From Trichoderma breve (lineage: Eukaryota > Ascomycota > Sordariomycetes > Hypocreales > Hypocreaceae): DNA of 64,000 nucleotides. Positions 13,527 through 26,300 of this stretch are shown one piece after another (position 1 is the first letter of the stretch; each line of letters begins with the position of its first letter). The stretch is from positions 5,642,001 to 5,706,000 of the forward strand of contig NC_079233.1 of the NCBI RefSeq assembly GCF_028502605.1, written 5' to 3'. Made by a program: the position numbers and the translations under genes. Under the pieces are notes generated by a model, which did no database searches, was not told the DNA's origin, and was given only the letters and a program-made list of their open reading frames with translations.

Positions 13527-16500
13527 ATGGATGACCTCTACGATGAGTAAGATTTAATCTCTTTTCGCACCCAAGATTTGCTCTGAATTAGCTGCTGACA
13601 AGCCCCCAAGGTTCGGAAACTTCATTGGGGAGGAGGTTGAGTCTGAGGAAGCGTCCGAGGCTGGAGAAGAGGCGGGCGACTATACATACGACGATGAGCA
13701 CGAGGGGGCGCCCAGTGTTACTGGACAGGAGCTTATGGAGCTCGATGGTAGGCCGAAATGCGTCTTAACCTGCAAAGCAGATGGCTGATTGCGCCCCGAG
13801 CAGATGGACCTTCGAATGCCGTCATTCTCCATGAGGACAAGCAATACTACCCCACCGCTGAGCAGGTGTACGGCGCCGACGTCGAGACGCGAGTAGAGGA
13901 GGAAGATGCGCAGCCTCTAACGGAACCCATCATTGCGCCAGTCGAGCAGAAGAAGTTCAACATCGAGGAGGTCGACCTGCCGCCCGTCTACTTCGATCGC
14001 GAGTTCATGGCCGATTTGATGAACTTTCCCGAGCAAACAAGGAACATTGCGCTGGCTGGCCACCTACACCACGGAAAGACGGCGTTTATGGACATGCTTG
14101 TCCTAGAGACTCATGACATCACCGATAGGCTTGAGCGGAGAGTGGGCAAGAAGCGTGATGAGGCCCTACGATACACCGATGTCCACATGTTGGAGCGAGA
14201 GCGGGGAATTTCCATCAAAGCTGCACCCATGAGCCTTGTTCTCCAGAGCACCAAGGGAAAGTCGCACCTCTTCAACATCATTGATACCCCTGGCCACGTC
14301 AACTTTGTAGACGAGGTGGCAGCGGCCTCTAGGCTGGTGGACGGCGTGTGTCTAGTCGTGGATGTGGTTGAAGGTGTCCAGGTCAACACTGAACAGATCA
14401 TCAAGCACGCTGTTCTGGAAGACATTCCTCTCACGCTCATCATCAACAAAGTAGATCGGTTGATCCTGGAGCTGAAGCTACCTCCCAAGGACGCCTACTT
14501 CAAGCTCAAGCATGTTGTAGAAGAGGTCAACACAGTCATCGCCAACACCATCCCAACCAAAGCAGCCTCACGACGACTAAGTCCTGAGAAGGGCAACGTT
14601 CTATTTGCCTGCACGGACATGGGATGGTGCTTCACACTGCCCTCCTTTGCCAAGATGTACACGGACACCTTTGGCGACATCAACGCGGAAGAGTTTGCCA
14701 AGCGACTATGGGGAGATGTTTACTATAACCCAAAGAAGAGAAACTTCACCCGCAAACCGGCAGAAGATAGATCTGCTAGATCCTTTGTGCACTTCGTTCT
14801 CGAACCCATCTACAAAATCTTCACCCACTCTATCAGTGATAGCCCCGAGCAGCTGAAGCTAGTCTTGGCTTCGCTTGGCATTGAGCTGAAGCCATCACAG
14901 TACAAGGCAGATGCAAATGTCATCCTCAAGCTGGTATGTGAGCAGTTCTTCGGCCCTTCATCGGGCTTCGTCGACATGGTTGTAAAGCACATCCCGTCGC
15001 CAACAGAGGGCGCACAACGGTTGCTGGAGCGATACTACACCGGTCCTCTGGATACAAAGGTTGCGGAGTCAATGAAGGCATGCAACCAAGACGGCCCCTT
15101 GGTAGTTCACGTCACAAAGCTCTTCAACACCTCAGACGCAAAGAGCTTCTACTCGTTTGGTCGTGTTCTGAGCGGTACAGCCCGACCTGGTGATGCGGTG
15201 AGAGTTCTCGGCGAAGGCTATTCCCTCGATGACGAAGAAGACATGACAATGGCCTCCATTGCCGAAGTATTTATTGCAGAGACAAGATACAACATTCCTA
15301 CAGACGGTGTCCCGGCAGGTAACTTGGTACTGCTGGGCGGCGTAGACAACTCAATTGTTAAATCTGCGACAATCGTCCCTCCCAAGCTGGAGGATGATGA
15401 AGATGCCTTCATCTTTAGACCTGTCACTCATTTTACTGAATCTGTTCTCAAAGTGGCTGTCGAGCCTATCAACCCCTCCGAGCTCCCCAAGATGCTTGAC
15501 GGACTACGCAAAGTCCAAAAGTCATACCCCCTCATCAACACAAAAGTCGAAGAATCTGGCGAGCACATCATCCTGGGAACCGGAGAGCTCTACATGGACT
15601 GCGTTCTGCACGATCTGCGGCGATTATACGCCGACATGGATATCAAAGTATCAGATCCGGTAACAAGATTCTGTGAGACCGTGGTGGAGACTTCGGCGAC
15701 AAAATGCTACGCCATCACGCCGAACAAGAAGAACAAAATCACCATGGTGGCGGAGCAGCTGGAGAAGGGCATATCCACGGATATCGAGACGGGTGCTGTC
15801 AGAATACGGGATCCAGTACGGAAAACGGCCAAATTCTTTGAAGAGAACCACGGCTGGGACAAACTGGCAGCCAGAAGTATCTGGGCGTTCGGCCCTGACG
15901 AGATGGGGCCCAATATCCTCCAGGACGACACCCTGCCTACTGAGGTAAGTTGTAAATGAAAAGTTGAGATTCTGTTTGAACAAGCTAGCTAATGACTGTT
16001 TCTCTTCTTGACATCAGGTCGACAAGAAGCTGCTGAATACTGTGAAAGAGTCCATCAGACAGGGTTTCAGCTGGGCCACTCGTGAAGGTCCCCTCTGTGA
16101 AGAGCGTACGTCCCAACTACTTCCCCGTTCCCAAACACCAAATTTTTGTGTAGGCGACCACTCGCTAACAGCTGTTGATAGCCATCCGTAACACCAAATT
16201 CAAGGTCACAGACGTGGTCTTGGCCAACGAGGCCATTTTCCGCGGCGGTGGTCAAATCATTCCCACTTCTCGCAGAGCATGCTACTCATCCTTCCTCATG
16301 GCTTCTCCTCGTCTAATGGAGCCCGTCTACTCCGTGTCAGTCACTGGGCCGGAAGACTCTTACATGGAGGTCTACAATGTGCTCGCAAGACGTAGAGGCC
16401 ACGTCCTGTCCGATGGCCCTGTCGCTGGCACACCCCTCTATCGCGTAAACGGCCTTCTCCCCGTCATTGATAGCTTTGGCTTCGAGACGGATTTACGTAT

Positions 16501-16747
16501 CAAGACACAGGGTGGCTCCATGGTCAGCTTGGTGTTTGACAGCTGGAGCATCGTGCCCGGCGACCCGCTTGACAGAGACCAAGTCACCAGACCGCTTCAG
16601 CCTGCTTCTGCGCAGGCCACGGCCAGAGACTTTGTGCTCAAGACGAGGAGGCGCAAGGGTCTCAGTGAGGATGTTAGCGTCAAGACGTTCTTGGAGCCGG
16701 AATTCTACCAGAGCCTGATGGAGAGCGGGATGCTCGGTGACGCGTAG
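13527..16747 (+). CDS. SNU114: U5 snRNP GTPase Snu114 (EFTUD2 homologue)
   Basis: An EF-2-like GTPase of the U5 snRNP that controls Brr2-driven unwinding during spliceosome activation and disassembly. Five exons are predicted: 13527-13546, 13611-13747, 13804-15944, 16018-16105 and 16182-16747, giving 983 residues (human EFTUD2 is 972). The acidic N-terminal extension that distinguishes Snu114 from EF-2 is present, followed by [16 protein letters not shown]. GTPase motifs are visible: G1 [10 protein letters not shown] near residue 140, G3 DTPGH near 213 and G4 NKVD near 267. EF-2-type domains II-V follow. The first coding exon is only 20 nt. Intron 2 contains a copy of the true acceptor context (AGCAGATGG) 23 nt upstream of the real one; using it would give a stop two codons later. 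Confidence 0.95.
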
Positions 16748-17679
16748 AAGTTTCAGCAACAATGAGAACCTGCGCCTTACTACGAAATGTGACTTGCTAT
16801 TTATGCTGCCATGTTCGCTATATATAATTCGAGGAAGGGTTAAAAAAGTGTATTAACGGCGATATCAAAGTGGTTAGATGCAAAAAAGGGGGGGAAAGGG
16901 GATGAAGAAAGGAGGAGATGGGAAACGCAAGAGCCGTCAGGGAGTAGCAAGTTGAATAAGTTGGTATATACAACGGCCAAGGCGCATATGTTAGATTTTT
17001 TTTTAATCTATCTACCTTAATGAAGACAAAGATTATTAGATGACTATCGTGATAATGTTTTATTTATCTAGCCGGCTACTCGTGATTGGTGGAAGAATGG
17101 CGATGCCTCTGTTGCGCCTTTGCAGCGCTATATGGAATGGGGGACCCATGCCCTGCTTCTGCGTTGGCTTTAGTTTCCTGTACACAATTTACATGGAGTC
17201 GTATTTTTGCTAGGCAAGGTAGCCCAGATAGATACAACCTGGCAATCAGCACACAAATCGAGCCCTGCTCCTCGTCATTTTCCCTGATCCGGCAGCGTCG
17301 CAATACCGGTACAATACCGGTGATCCCATCATGAAGAGTCCAAGGGGGGAGAAAGGATCTATCACAATTCCAATTGATTGATCCAGTGTAATCCTATCTG
17401 AGAATTAAACCCTCCCCAGTCCGGCAGAAGCACAAGGGCGCTCAAAAGGGAAAAGACGGATTGATTGGGGGCATCCCAAGAGAAAAAAAAAAGGGCAAGA
17501 TTGCGAGTCAGCGATGGTACGCACCCCATGAGCCTAGCATGAATTAAAAAGGCCGAATTGTTTCCTTCAGAACTTCTACAGGACAGTTTACACTACTGCC
17601 GAATAGCTACACACACATACATACGTATACCCCTGCAAATACCATTTTCCCATTCTCCATGACTGTACGAAAATGCAGA

Positions 17680-17709
17680 CGCAGATGCAGATGCAGATGC
17701 AGATGCAGC
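17680..17709 (+). repeat. GCAGAT hexanucleotide microsatellite
   Basis: About five tandem copies of a GCAGAT-type unit. The + frame over it gives a Met-Gln repeat, but the surrounding frame has no gene-like features, so I treat it as non-coding. Confidence 0.8.
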
Positions 17710-18839
17710 AACTCAACCAACAACCAACAGCAATTCGCACCTACTGTACTGTAGTATTGACGCCCCCCATTTCATGCAGGAGTTCGTGCAAAAAAAAAAG
17801 TTATATTTTTCTCACTCTCGGGTTTCTGCCGCAATCACCCCCTGCTGCATATGACTTGACCTGTCAATTCTTGAATCATGTCACGGACCAACCAATGTCA
17901 GTCAGTCTGGCTCTCTCTCTCTCTCTTCCGGGGTTCACCGCCTATGCAACTCGCACTGTAACTGTAAACATACATGTACTCAGCTCACTCAGTCAAAAAC
18001 GAAAGCCTGTCAACCTGTCGAAAATGGCGTACTGCTTATGGCATCTTACTGTAAGGTAAGGTAAGTCCCAGTACCGTGCTAGCATTACTGCCGGCATGAT
18101 GACATTGGATCGAGCCGTAATAGGCTGTCAGGTCGGCATTTAGCGGTTCCAGATTGTTGCAGGGAAGCTCGTGCAGAGTTACAGGCGTTGATGTAAGCCA
18201 GCCAAGTTGAGCGATGGATGGCTTTTCTAGATTCAACTTCGGCGACTTCCACAGATCTGAGTCACCCCTGTTTGCCCATCAACGAAGCTTCATTCCCTAG
18301 GTTGCAATGGGCTATCATGATACATGGATGCATTGGGTTGGCCGTCACGGGATAATACGGGAGGTTTTGCTTTGGGCCGATGACGGAGAATTTCTTCCTC
18401 TCCAAGTTTCGTACATTTATTTCCAAGACTTGTTCTAGGCAACCATATTCTACAGCCAAGAGGCAGCTTGCGATAGGCCTCCATGGAACCAAGGATAGCT
18501 CTTTAGGCAATTCCTGCCCATGCAGTCTGAACGTTAAGACACCTTGGCAGCAAGGCATCATTCTCAAAAAGTCTGGACACGCGACGTCCAAGCGGCTGAC
18601 CAACCTCCCACCGGCCCCACGGGAAAGAAGAAAACACGAACAAGACAAATCATGAATCATAGAGTCCGGTTATTGGGAAACACACCCAAAATATTGTCCG
18701 ATTCAATTCGCTGCCGGTGTTGACGTTCGCCTTTATCGGTTGTCATTGAGACCACCATCGGTTGTAGGCGAATATCATGCAGCTAACTTGGCTATCTCGA
18801 GTTGTTTCAACAGTATCAGCGCGGTAGTGGTTGTTACTT

Positions 18840-18874
18840 GAAGTAGTAGTTGCTACTTCTAGCAGTAGCTGCTA
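18840..18874. repeat. Two adjacent short inverted repeats
   Basis: GAAGTAG (18840-18846) pairs with CTACTTC (18853-18859), and directly after it TAGCAG (18860-18865) pairs with CTGCTA (18869-18874). Both match perfectly. The second has a 3-nt spacer. Confidence 0.7.
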
Positions 18875-19199
18875 TTTCCTGCGGCTGATCCTTACAGCCA
18901 TGCTGCGAGCAAAGACTCTCACTGTGGTCAAAGCTTTCCCATTTAGCCTCTCAGACGCTGACAGACTTGGGTCCTCGGACAATCCCGTATGGATACCCCA
19001 GTGGCACCCCCGAAAGCCATGCTTATATGCTGTCCATGGGCGTCATATCACGAAACGTTGAATTGGCCATTTGAGGCCTAAGAACCATCGATATAGGTGG
19101 TGGTACAAAATACCGAGCACTAGCATACACGCTTTGAGCCAAGCGTGTCACAACACCTTGAACGCCGGGGTTTTTTTTCTTCTCTCGAGATTGAGCAAT

Positions 19200-20310
19200 T
19201 CAATTCTCCAAGCAAGACTCTAGCATCTTGTCTAGGACGCTCCTCAGAGAGTCATTTTCCAGAGCCGCCGCGACACGCTCCTTGTCGCTAAGCTGTTTGT
19301 TCACTTGGTCATCTTGGCTGTGGCTGTTTTCCTTGCAGATGACTTCCACGCGGTAATTCGGAGGCAACACTTGCTCCAGCCGGACCCTTACGCCAAGCCC
19401 AAGCACAGTAGCGAGAGAGCAGTGGGTGACGGTGGGAGTAAGCTCAACCGTGACTTGGACAATTGTGTTCGGACTTGGCACTCCGAGGGCCGGAGAGGGA
19501 GTAATGTGAATGTCAGGGAGGTTGACGACGGACAGTTGACCCAATGATACGGGGTGTTCCGGATCCGTTATGCTCGAAATAAGGTCTGAGAATGGATGTT
19601 AGCACTGTCAAATTCTGCCAGCAGCATACGGAATCAAAGCAAGTGTAGTGTGGGGGGGAGTTCCAAGGGCATCTCGAGATGTAAGTTTTGGGGAAGAGCC
19701 GCCGTTCCCGTTTGCGCAGGGACGTTTCTTCTCGTCCATTTTCCTTGTTGGTCATGGTTATCAACCCAAATAAGCCAAAATAAGCAGCTAGAGCCATGCA
19801 AATCCCCCAGAATTGACAGCGGGTGGCATGATTTTGACAAAATGGGTTTGGCATGTCAGGGGAGGCTACGTCGGTCCTCAGTTTGAAACGCCGACTGGGC
19901 ACCCCGAGGGGAAGAAGTAGACGCACGGATCAAAAGACATATCAACTAGGAAAAGCAAGAGGATGGAGGGAGGGCCAAGCAGGCGCAAGTTGTGTTGAAA
20001 CATTTGGGGGTTCGTAAGTCTTACCGTAGATCTCTTGCTCGTCGATGGGCTCGGCCGATAAATCGTCCTCAGCAGAAGCTCCTGAGCCGGCACCGAAGCG
20101 GGACCAGGCCACTGCCGCCGCTGTGTCATCCTGATACCGGATGTCGTCGTCTTGCAAGAAGGGCCGAGACATGTACGACGGCTTCGCAAAAATCAGGTCC
20201 GAGTATCTACAGTCGGGCCCATTGCGCGGAGCCGACCGTTTCTGCCGAGTTGGGAGCTGAGAAGCGCTTAGAATCGTCGGGTTGGCGTTATCCAGGGCCG
20301 CAGCAGCCAT
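19200..20310 (-). CDS. CIA2: Cia2 / MIP18-family cytosolic Fe-S cluster targeting protein
   Basis: Cia2 belongs to the cytosolic iron-sulfur assembly (CIA) targeting complex with Cia1 and Met18, which delivers Fe-S clusters to cytosolic and nuclear proteins. Two exons, 20310-20025 and 19585-19200, give 223 residues, split by a 439-nt intron that is long for this genome. The N-terminus is variable and acidic. The second exon holds the MIP18 (DUF59) domain: DLISSITDPEHP, then THCSLATVLGLGVRV with the conserved reactive Cys near residue 151. The typical fungal tail follows (VNKQLSDKERVAAALEN). The start is the only ATG of the frame upstream of the domain. A longer version would need TTG. Confidence 0.93.
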
Positions 20311-23300
20311 CTTGCCTTTGGTCTGTATATGGATGGCTTCAAACTCAGAGAGCGGGATGGTGCGGTGCGCAGGGTGCGTAGAGGCTCTCTCTGTCTGCAA
20401 TTGCTGGACAACGGACAAGCCAGAAGCTAGACTGGTGAGGAAATAATTCGGGGTCCTGACGCGGGGCGATCGGCCGACGGTTCAGGGCGACAATGCAGGG
20501 TATTCGCACGAGACGAGGGGGTGTGTTCGTGGAGGCAAGTTGGGACGGCAATGGAGATTGTCGAGAGTCCAAGCTTCCCGGAGTTTGACCATTAGTAATG
20601 AGGGGGGGCTTTTTTGGCGGGCGGTCAGAAACGCTCTCCGTGCCGGCGCAAAACCGGGGCAGAGTCTTGCTGGTGATGAACGGAGCAAGCGGGGGGAGAA
20701 TAAGAGCAATGGCAGGTGTCAAAAAGCCGCGGCTTGTCGTTGTTGACAAAGATCGGAGTGGCTGGAATACTTCAAGTTCGTATCTACTACGGAGAACAGG
20801 TACAGGTATCCTAGATGCGACGTTTGGGGTTGAGGGCTTTGCAACTCGCTTCGTCACGTTGTTCTAGCGAGATATGACTGCTCGATATGGAATATGTACA
20901 GGGTACAGGGGGTGGGTGGCAGTTTGCAGGCTAAGCTGGCTGCACGGAGTAGTCACTCGTACTTGTATATTTTGTTCGGAGTTTAGAGTTGAGGAGCATC
21001 TGGATACTGCCGATGCCGTGCTCAGAACACAGCACACAACAACCTCCCCCCAGATGCTGGGATTGGATGATACAGCTAAGGTAGACTAAGATACTATATG
21101 CAGTAAAGGAGCTGCTTTGTACGCACTTGTAGACTTTCCTGTATACATCCAAGAACCCCGGAATTGGTGGACTTAACGCAGACCAAAGTTGGAATCCCGT
21201 AACTGTGAGCGAACCATCCATGGTCTGCACCGACATCCGTAGTTCCGGCAAGGGGAGGCTCCAACACACGTTCCAACTTGGTACTAGGGCCTTCTTGTGA
21301 GCAGCCGCAAGAGGCAATCGCGGGCTATCTGGCATCGCCAGTCGAGCACACTGGAGCCCGCAAATCCTCTTGAATCCTTCCTTTGTGCGCCGCATGCTCC
21401 TAAAATCATGCTACTGCTATGCCAGTCCAGGCATAGAGTGGTGGTTTGCTGTTGTCTGTCCTGTCCGCACAAGCGCGCTTGACGCTGATCTACTGCAGGG
21501 GATCTTTGTCGTGGACAATGGTATCATTGCGCATTAAGCTGCTGGGCCAAAATACAAAGTACATGTACGTGTACCCGTTCCAACAAGGTACCTCCCTGTA
21601 CTGCAGTGGTTCGTCATGATGGCAAAAAGAAGAAAGCATGAGCCTCGTCGTATCGCATCGTATCTCGCAGAAACGGAGGGAGGTATTGATTGGACTCGTC
21701 CAGGTAGGGAATGAATGTGCCCTGTGCGATAAAACGGCCGAAGTTTGAGCACGAGGCTGCCCACGCTGGCGCCATACTTCGTCATTGATGTCCATCTCAT
21801 CCCATCCCAGGTCCGTCTGCTGTCTTTGCTCACCGAGCCTGTTTTCTCATCTTTGCCTTGTTCTCTCCATCCTTGCCTTGCAACAAGGAGGGAGAAGCGT
21901 TGCGTGCCGTGCTATTTCTACACCCCCCCGCATGCCCTCCCCCCATATCCCACATCCCACCCCCTTCCAGTCCCCCATCACCGCTTTTGTCCATGGCGCA
22001 AAGCCAAGGTGTCTGGAAAGCACGGTATTTTGGAATAGAGGACCGCCAAGTTTGGAATGCTTCCACAGCCTAGCACCTACTAGGAGGTAGCTGGAAGTTT
22101 AGCATCGACGCCGCATGTTTGGAGCAAATGGTGCTTCGTTACCGCCAAATGTACTCGCTACCACACCGCATCGCCACAAGGCAACGCGAGATTGAGCCTT
22201 TCATGCTGTGGCGACCCAGTTACCTGTACTCGAAGCCTTAGTGGTGGCCTTTTGGCTGAGCAAGCAGAACTTTGTGCCGGTGATGACGCGATCGCTTTAG
22301 TAGCTAAAACTTAATACTAAAAAGTACGGCCGAAAAAGGGCGGACTTTCGCGTCTGGGCTGTTCTGAGCAAGCATAATAGGATAATCTAGCAAGATTGCC
22401 ATCTTTCTCCATCCGAAATTGAAATAAAACAAAAAGTCGGGCCATTACTGAGAAAGCTGAAGCTTGCATTCGCCGAATCATTTAGGCGAGTCAGAGGAGG
22501 TGATGCGCCAAGTTGCAACTGTTGCATTCAGTTGCTTTGCGAGGGGAGGGGTCTTGACTCATCCATTGCCACATCTGGCGCTGAGCCTCGGCACGGCGGA
22601 GTTGCTGGAAAATCTTTCTAGAAGCCCTGCCCGCGCTAGAAGCGTGCTCACTCGCCCTTTTGTCCAACGACATTCCTCCAGCCCTAGTCCAGCGTGTCTT
22701 GTCCCGGGAGGATTAATTTGTATATCCATAGCAGCGAATATTGGCTTGTGTAATACGGTAGAGCCTAAAAGCGAGCGGCAAGGCACCCGGGCCATGCTCG
22801 TTTCCCCCAAACCATGATCTGTACGGAGTACTGTAGTATGGATTGTGAAGTGTGGATAGTTACATTGCAGTCCTCAGGGATGGGCAGCGCGATGCCGTGC
22901 AGCAACTGCTTTGAACCTACCAGTACCACCCTTTACTCCAAGTGCCGAGTCTTCGCAACGTCCAGGCCAAGACATAGATAATGCCATGTATGTACTAGCA
23001 GTAGTGATCTGCACAAGTATGCCTGCCGTACTCGTAATTGGTAGGTGGTGGGAGGGTGATGTGCAGCTTCATTGGAGCACTAGTCGTGACCGGGCGGACG
23101 CGGCCTCGAGCGACTTGGGGGAGAGAGTTGCGCCCATTCGAGAAGCAGCCCAGCTCTTCAAGGAACATCGACGCAGCGGGTCGTCCATCTTGGAAATTTC
23201 CCGCGTGCTCTGGGAGAGTTCCCCTTCATCTCTGCCGCCCTTCCGCGCCTCAAACCATGGCTCCATTGTCTTCTGCCTATCAAATCGGAACGGCGGGACA

Positions 23301-26300
23301 CACCCTTCCCATGCAATATGACCAACAAGCGGACGCTGGTGGTAGCATCAGTAAAAGGCACTGTCTCATTATACGGACCAAAGGACCGAATATCGTGCGC
23401 ACGTATCTCTCCGTACCCATATTAACGGGTCCAAGTCCTGCAAACAGTGGCACGCTAGGTTCCTAATTGGGCAGAAAATGCAGAGATTGGCATCGAAGAA
23501 GCCTGAGCCTCGTCATTGGTGGTATCAGGTAGCCAATTTTCGTGCTCCCATGGAAGCAGCTTCATTTCCGGCACGCCAATTGGAGCGGCTTCCAGCACCG
23601 TCTGTTGGTTGACGTTGCGTCTGAAATCAACGCCGTGGTTGTTCTCAGTGCTGTAAAGTAACCGTAACAATATGCACATGTAATGAGTGCGGCTGCTTGC
23701 TTGCTTCTGCCTGCGGAAGAGAGTCGTTCCAAATGGAGGCGTCTGCTGAACCTCAAATCGTTTATCCCCCCTGTAATAATACAGGCACTGACAAGAACTG
23801 TTCATCTTGTAAAGAACCTTGAATGCATGTGGTCCAAGTCCGTTTATACGCGGATAATGCTCGGAGGAATAAGGCCGTAAGGTAATACGCTCCTTCGTAT
23901 ATCTGCGACGCGTGGCGAGGGTCAGCCCTCTGCAGCCTTCCCCACTCCATATCGTCGATGTGTTGAACGCTTCCTGGTAGCAATTCGGAGGGTAGCACGG
24001 AGTAATACTCGTACAGGTAGTATGGATACTACTCTATATCGGCGCTTAGATTAAGAAGCGCTCAAGAGATAACATGGACAGTTAGTGTAATACCTAATCT
24101 GCCTGCTTGAGCAGCAAAATATCCCGTAGGTACCACGTTGTGTTCGCCGCAAGATGCCTCGGCTTAGGTGCTTAAGCGAGCTGAATGAAGGGGGGGAAAG
24201 AGGAGGAAACGAATCTCGTCAGCGCGCCGCTCAGCCCCAAGAGGCTGTTGCAACTTGTGTGTCACGTATCGTCGATGGTGGCCTCGTTAGCAAAGTACAT
24301 GTAAATTGCCGGAAGTTTCCGCCGGTCCAGCTTGGCAGAGGAAATCCTCCAGCCCCGTCGGCCACTGCCGAAGGAAAAGACGATGAATGGCTATCTTTAG
24401 ACAATCAATCAACAAACATTTGGGGGCGATGTGCTGCTGTGCTCGTACTGGAGAACACCAACTCCACGGCAGTGCAGCGTAGCATAGTACTACTGCAGTA
24501 TCCCTAACCTCCATTCAAATTGTCTCGCGCTTTTGCTGATGCGGCAGACAGGGCTAGCCCTGTGTTGGAGAAGCAGCAACGTTGTGAGTGTTGGATCCTA
24601 TCCCGGCTCCTGACTTGACAGGCGGATGGCACGACTGCAAGTATAAACCCTGTCTGCTTCGTAGGGAGGCAGCACTTTTGCTGTAGCACCACCACTGCTA
24701 GCACTAGGTTAGCATCAACACAGCTCGCGCGCGTTCAATTGCTTCCCTCATGTTGTAAGATTGCCCAGACAAAGAGCCAAAGCTGTGCGGGGGCGATAGT
24801 TGGGGGCGCGCTCTCCCGCCTAGGGTTGGCAGCTCGACACCGCCAAAGCCAAACCCACGATGCCGGTGCGCGCGCAACGGCCGCAGGTTGAGTGGCTTGA
24901 AAGTCGGCAGATGCAACTGACGCACTCGCATGGCTGGGCTCGACTTGTATCTAAGCACACCAAGAGCAAGGGAGCTTTCTGCAGATCCAAGCGCGGCGGG
25001 GAATCATTCGGTTGCCTGGCTAGTCGTCTATCCTCGTACAGTCGTAGCCGTAGAAGCAGAAGCAACGAGGCCTGTGCTGCGTATCCGCACGTCAAGAGGG
25101 GCGGGGGGGCTGGACGAAGACAAGCAACGTCAGTGCATCGAATGGCAGAGCGTCAAAAGGCTTGTCGAGGCAGGGAACCTTGGGTATTCCCTGTCCGAGG
25201 GGACGTGCAACCAATCAGTCGGCCCTGTCGTCATGCAGACAGGCACCTCATGCATAAACCTGATTGAGAAAGAAGAGGGCCTGGAAAGGAAGCTGATGCC
25301 ACTACGAACCAGGTTCTAAGGATCAAATCGAGTCCCTGTCCTGCTAGCAAGCCCTGCTGGTCGTCAAATCCAACATTTACGATATATCTGAGCAGCAGAT
25401 TGCGAGTTACAATGACTTGAGGACTATACTAAAATGTAAGTACGGCATCTACTATGGAGCTCGAGCATCCCCTTACCAGCCCTACCAGCTTTGACGGATT
25501 GGATTGAAGCCACCAACCCTTGCTGCATATGCACATGCCTTTCCAATATAGTAGAAGAGGCTAATCTGATAGGCCTATTATCCGGGTCATCATCATCCTA
25601 CACGTACGAGTACGTGTGCCTATGAACGCAGACGAGGCACGCACGCTCCCTGTCCGTCATTATACATTATATTGCTCTCCTTTTCTTTTGCATTGAGCTG
25701 TTGTGAGATGTGATAACTGTGGGCTCTATACTATATGTGACCTCTCTTCTACTTGTACGAAGAAACGTGTGTAGCATTTAGTTACCATGTATCACAGCAC
25801 CTGGACACTTCCAGTATCCCCTACTAGGAGGTAGGCCGTCAAACAGGCTTTTAGCATGAGTTGCCTTGATATTCACAGGCCAGGGCAAGGAAGCTACATG
25901 TCCAACCTCGCAGAAACACCAGACCCTGTGATTCCAGGAGCGCAACCAGAGCCTCTGGAAAGATGAGATGAAGTGAAGATAGAATTTCTCGTGCATGGCG
26001 CTTGTCATAGCTCGAATAGCCACTTGCCCCAAGCGCTCGCGCTACCTGTACTTACATGCACTTGAAGAACCACAAACCACGAGGAAACGAACCACTGTCA
26101 CCGTCGAGTGGCATGCAAGTGTGCGCCTTTGACATGTGCCTCAGCAGCCTCGCGCAGTTGTGGGGAACTACTCCGTACTCCGTACATACAATGCGAGGCC
26201 GATGCTTATTACCTAGTAGTTGATTCGCGCTATCCCATCCGGAGTCTGCGGGATGGGAGGCTCCTTTGGCTCCATCCTACGAGCACGGCATGGTTCAATT

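Larger units (their letters stand above)
16748..19199. other. SNU114/CIA2 3' spacer (2.45 kb) with simple repeats
   Basis: No ORF looks like a gene. Simple sequence features are a tandem 11-bp repeat with CAATACCGGT at about 17301-17321, a GCAGAT hexamer array at 17680-17709, a CT tract at 17911-17926, a TACATGTA palindrome at 17971-17978 and two adjacent hairpins at 18840-18874. Confidence 0.5.

Noticed and set aside
20345..20857. 170-codon minus-strand ORF overlapping the CIA2 upstream region
   Set aside because: Low-complexity Pro/Arg/Ser composition and no domain. Most of it lies in the CIA2 promoter.
24860..25319. Two overlapping + strand ORFs of about 130 codons
   Set aside because: Arg/Ser-rich, no recognisable motif or introns, and frames that overlap each other without preference.
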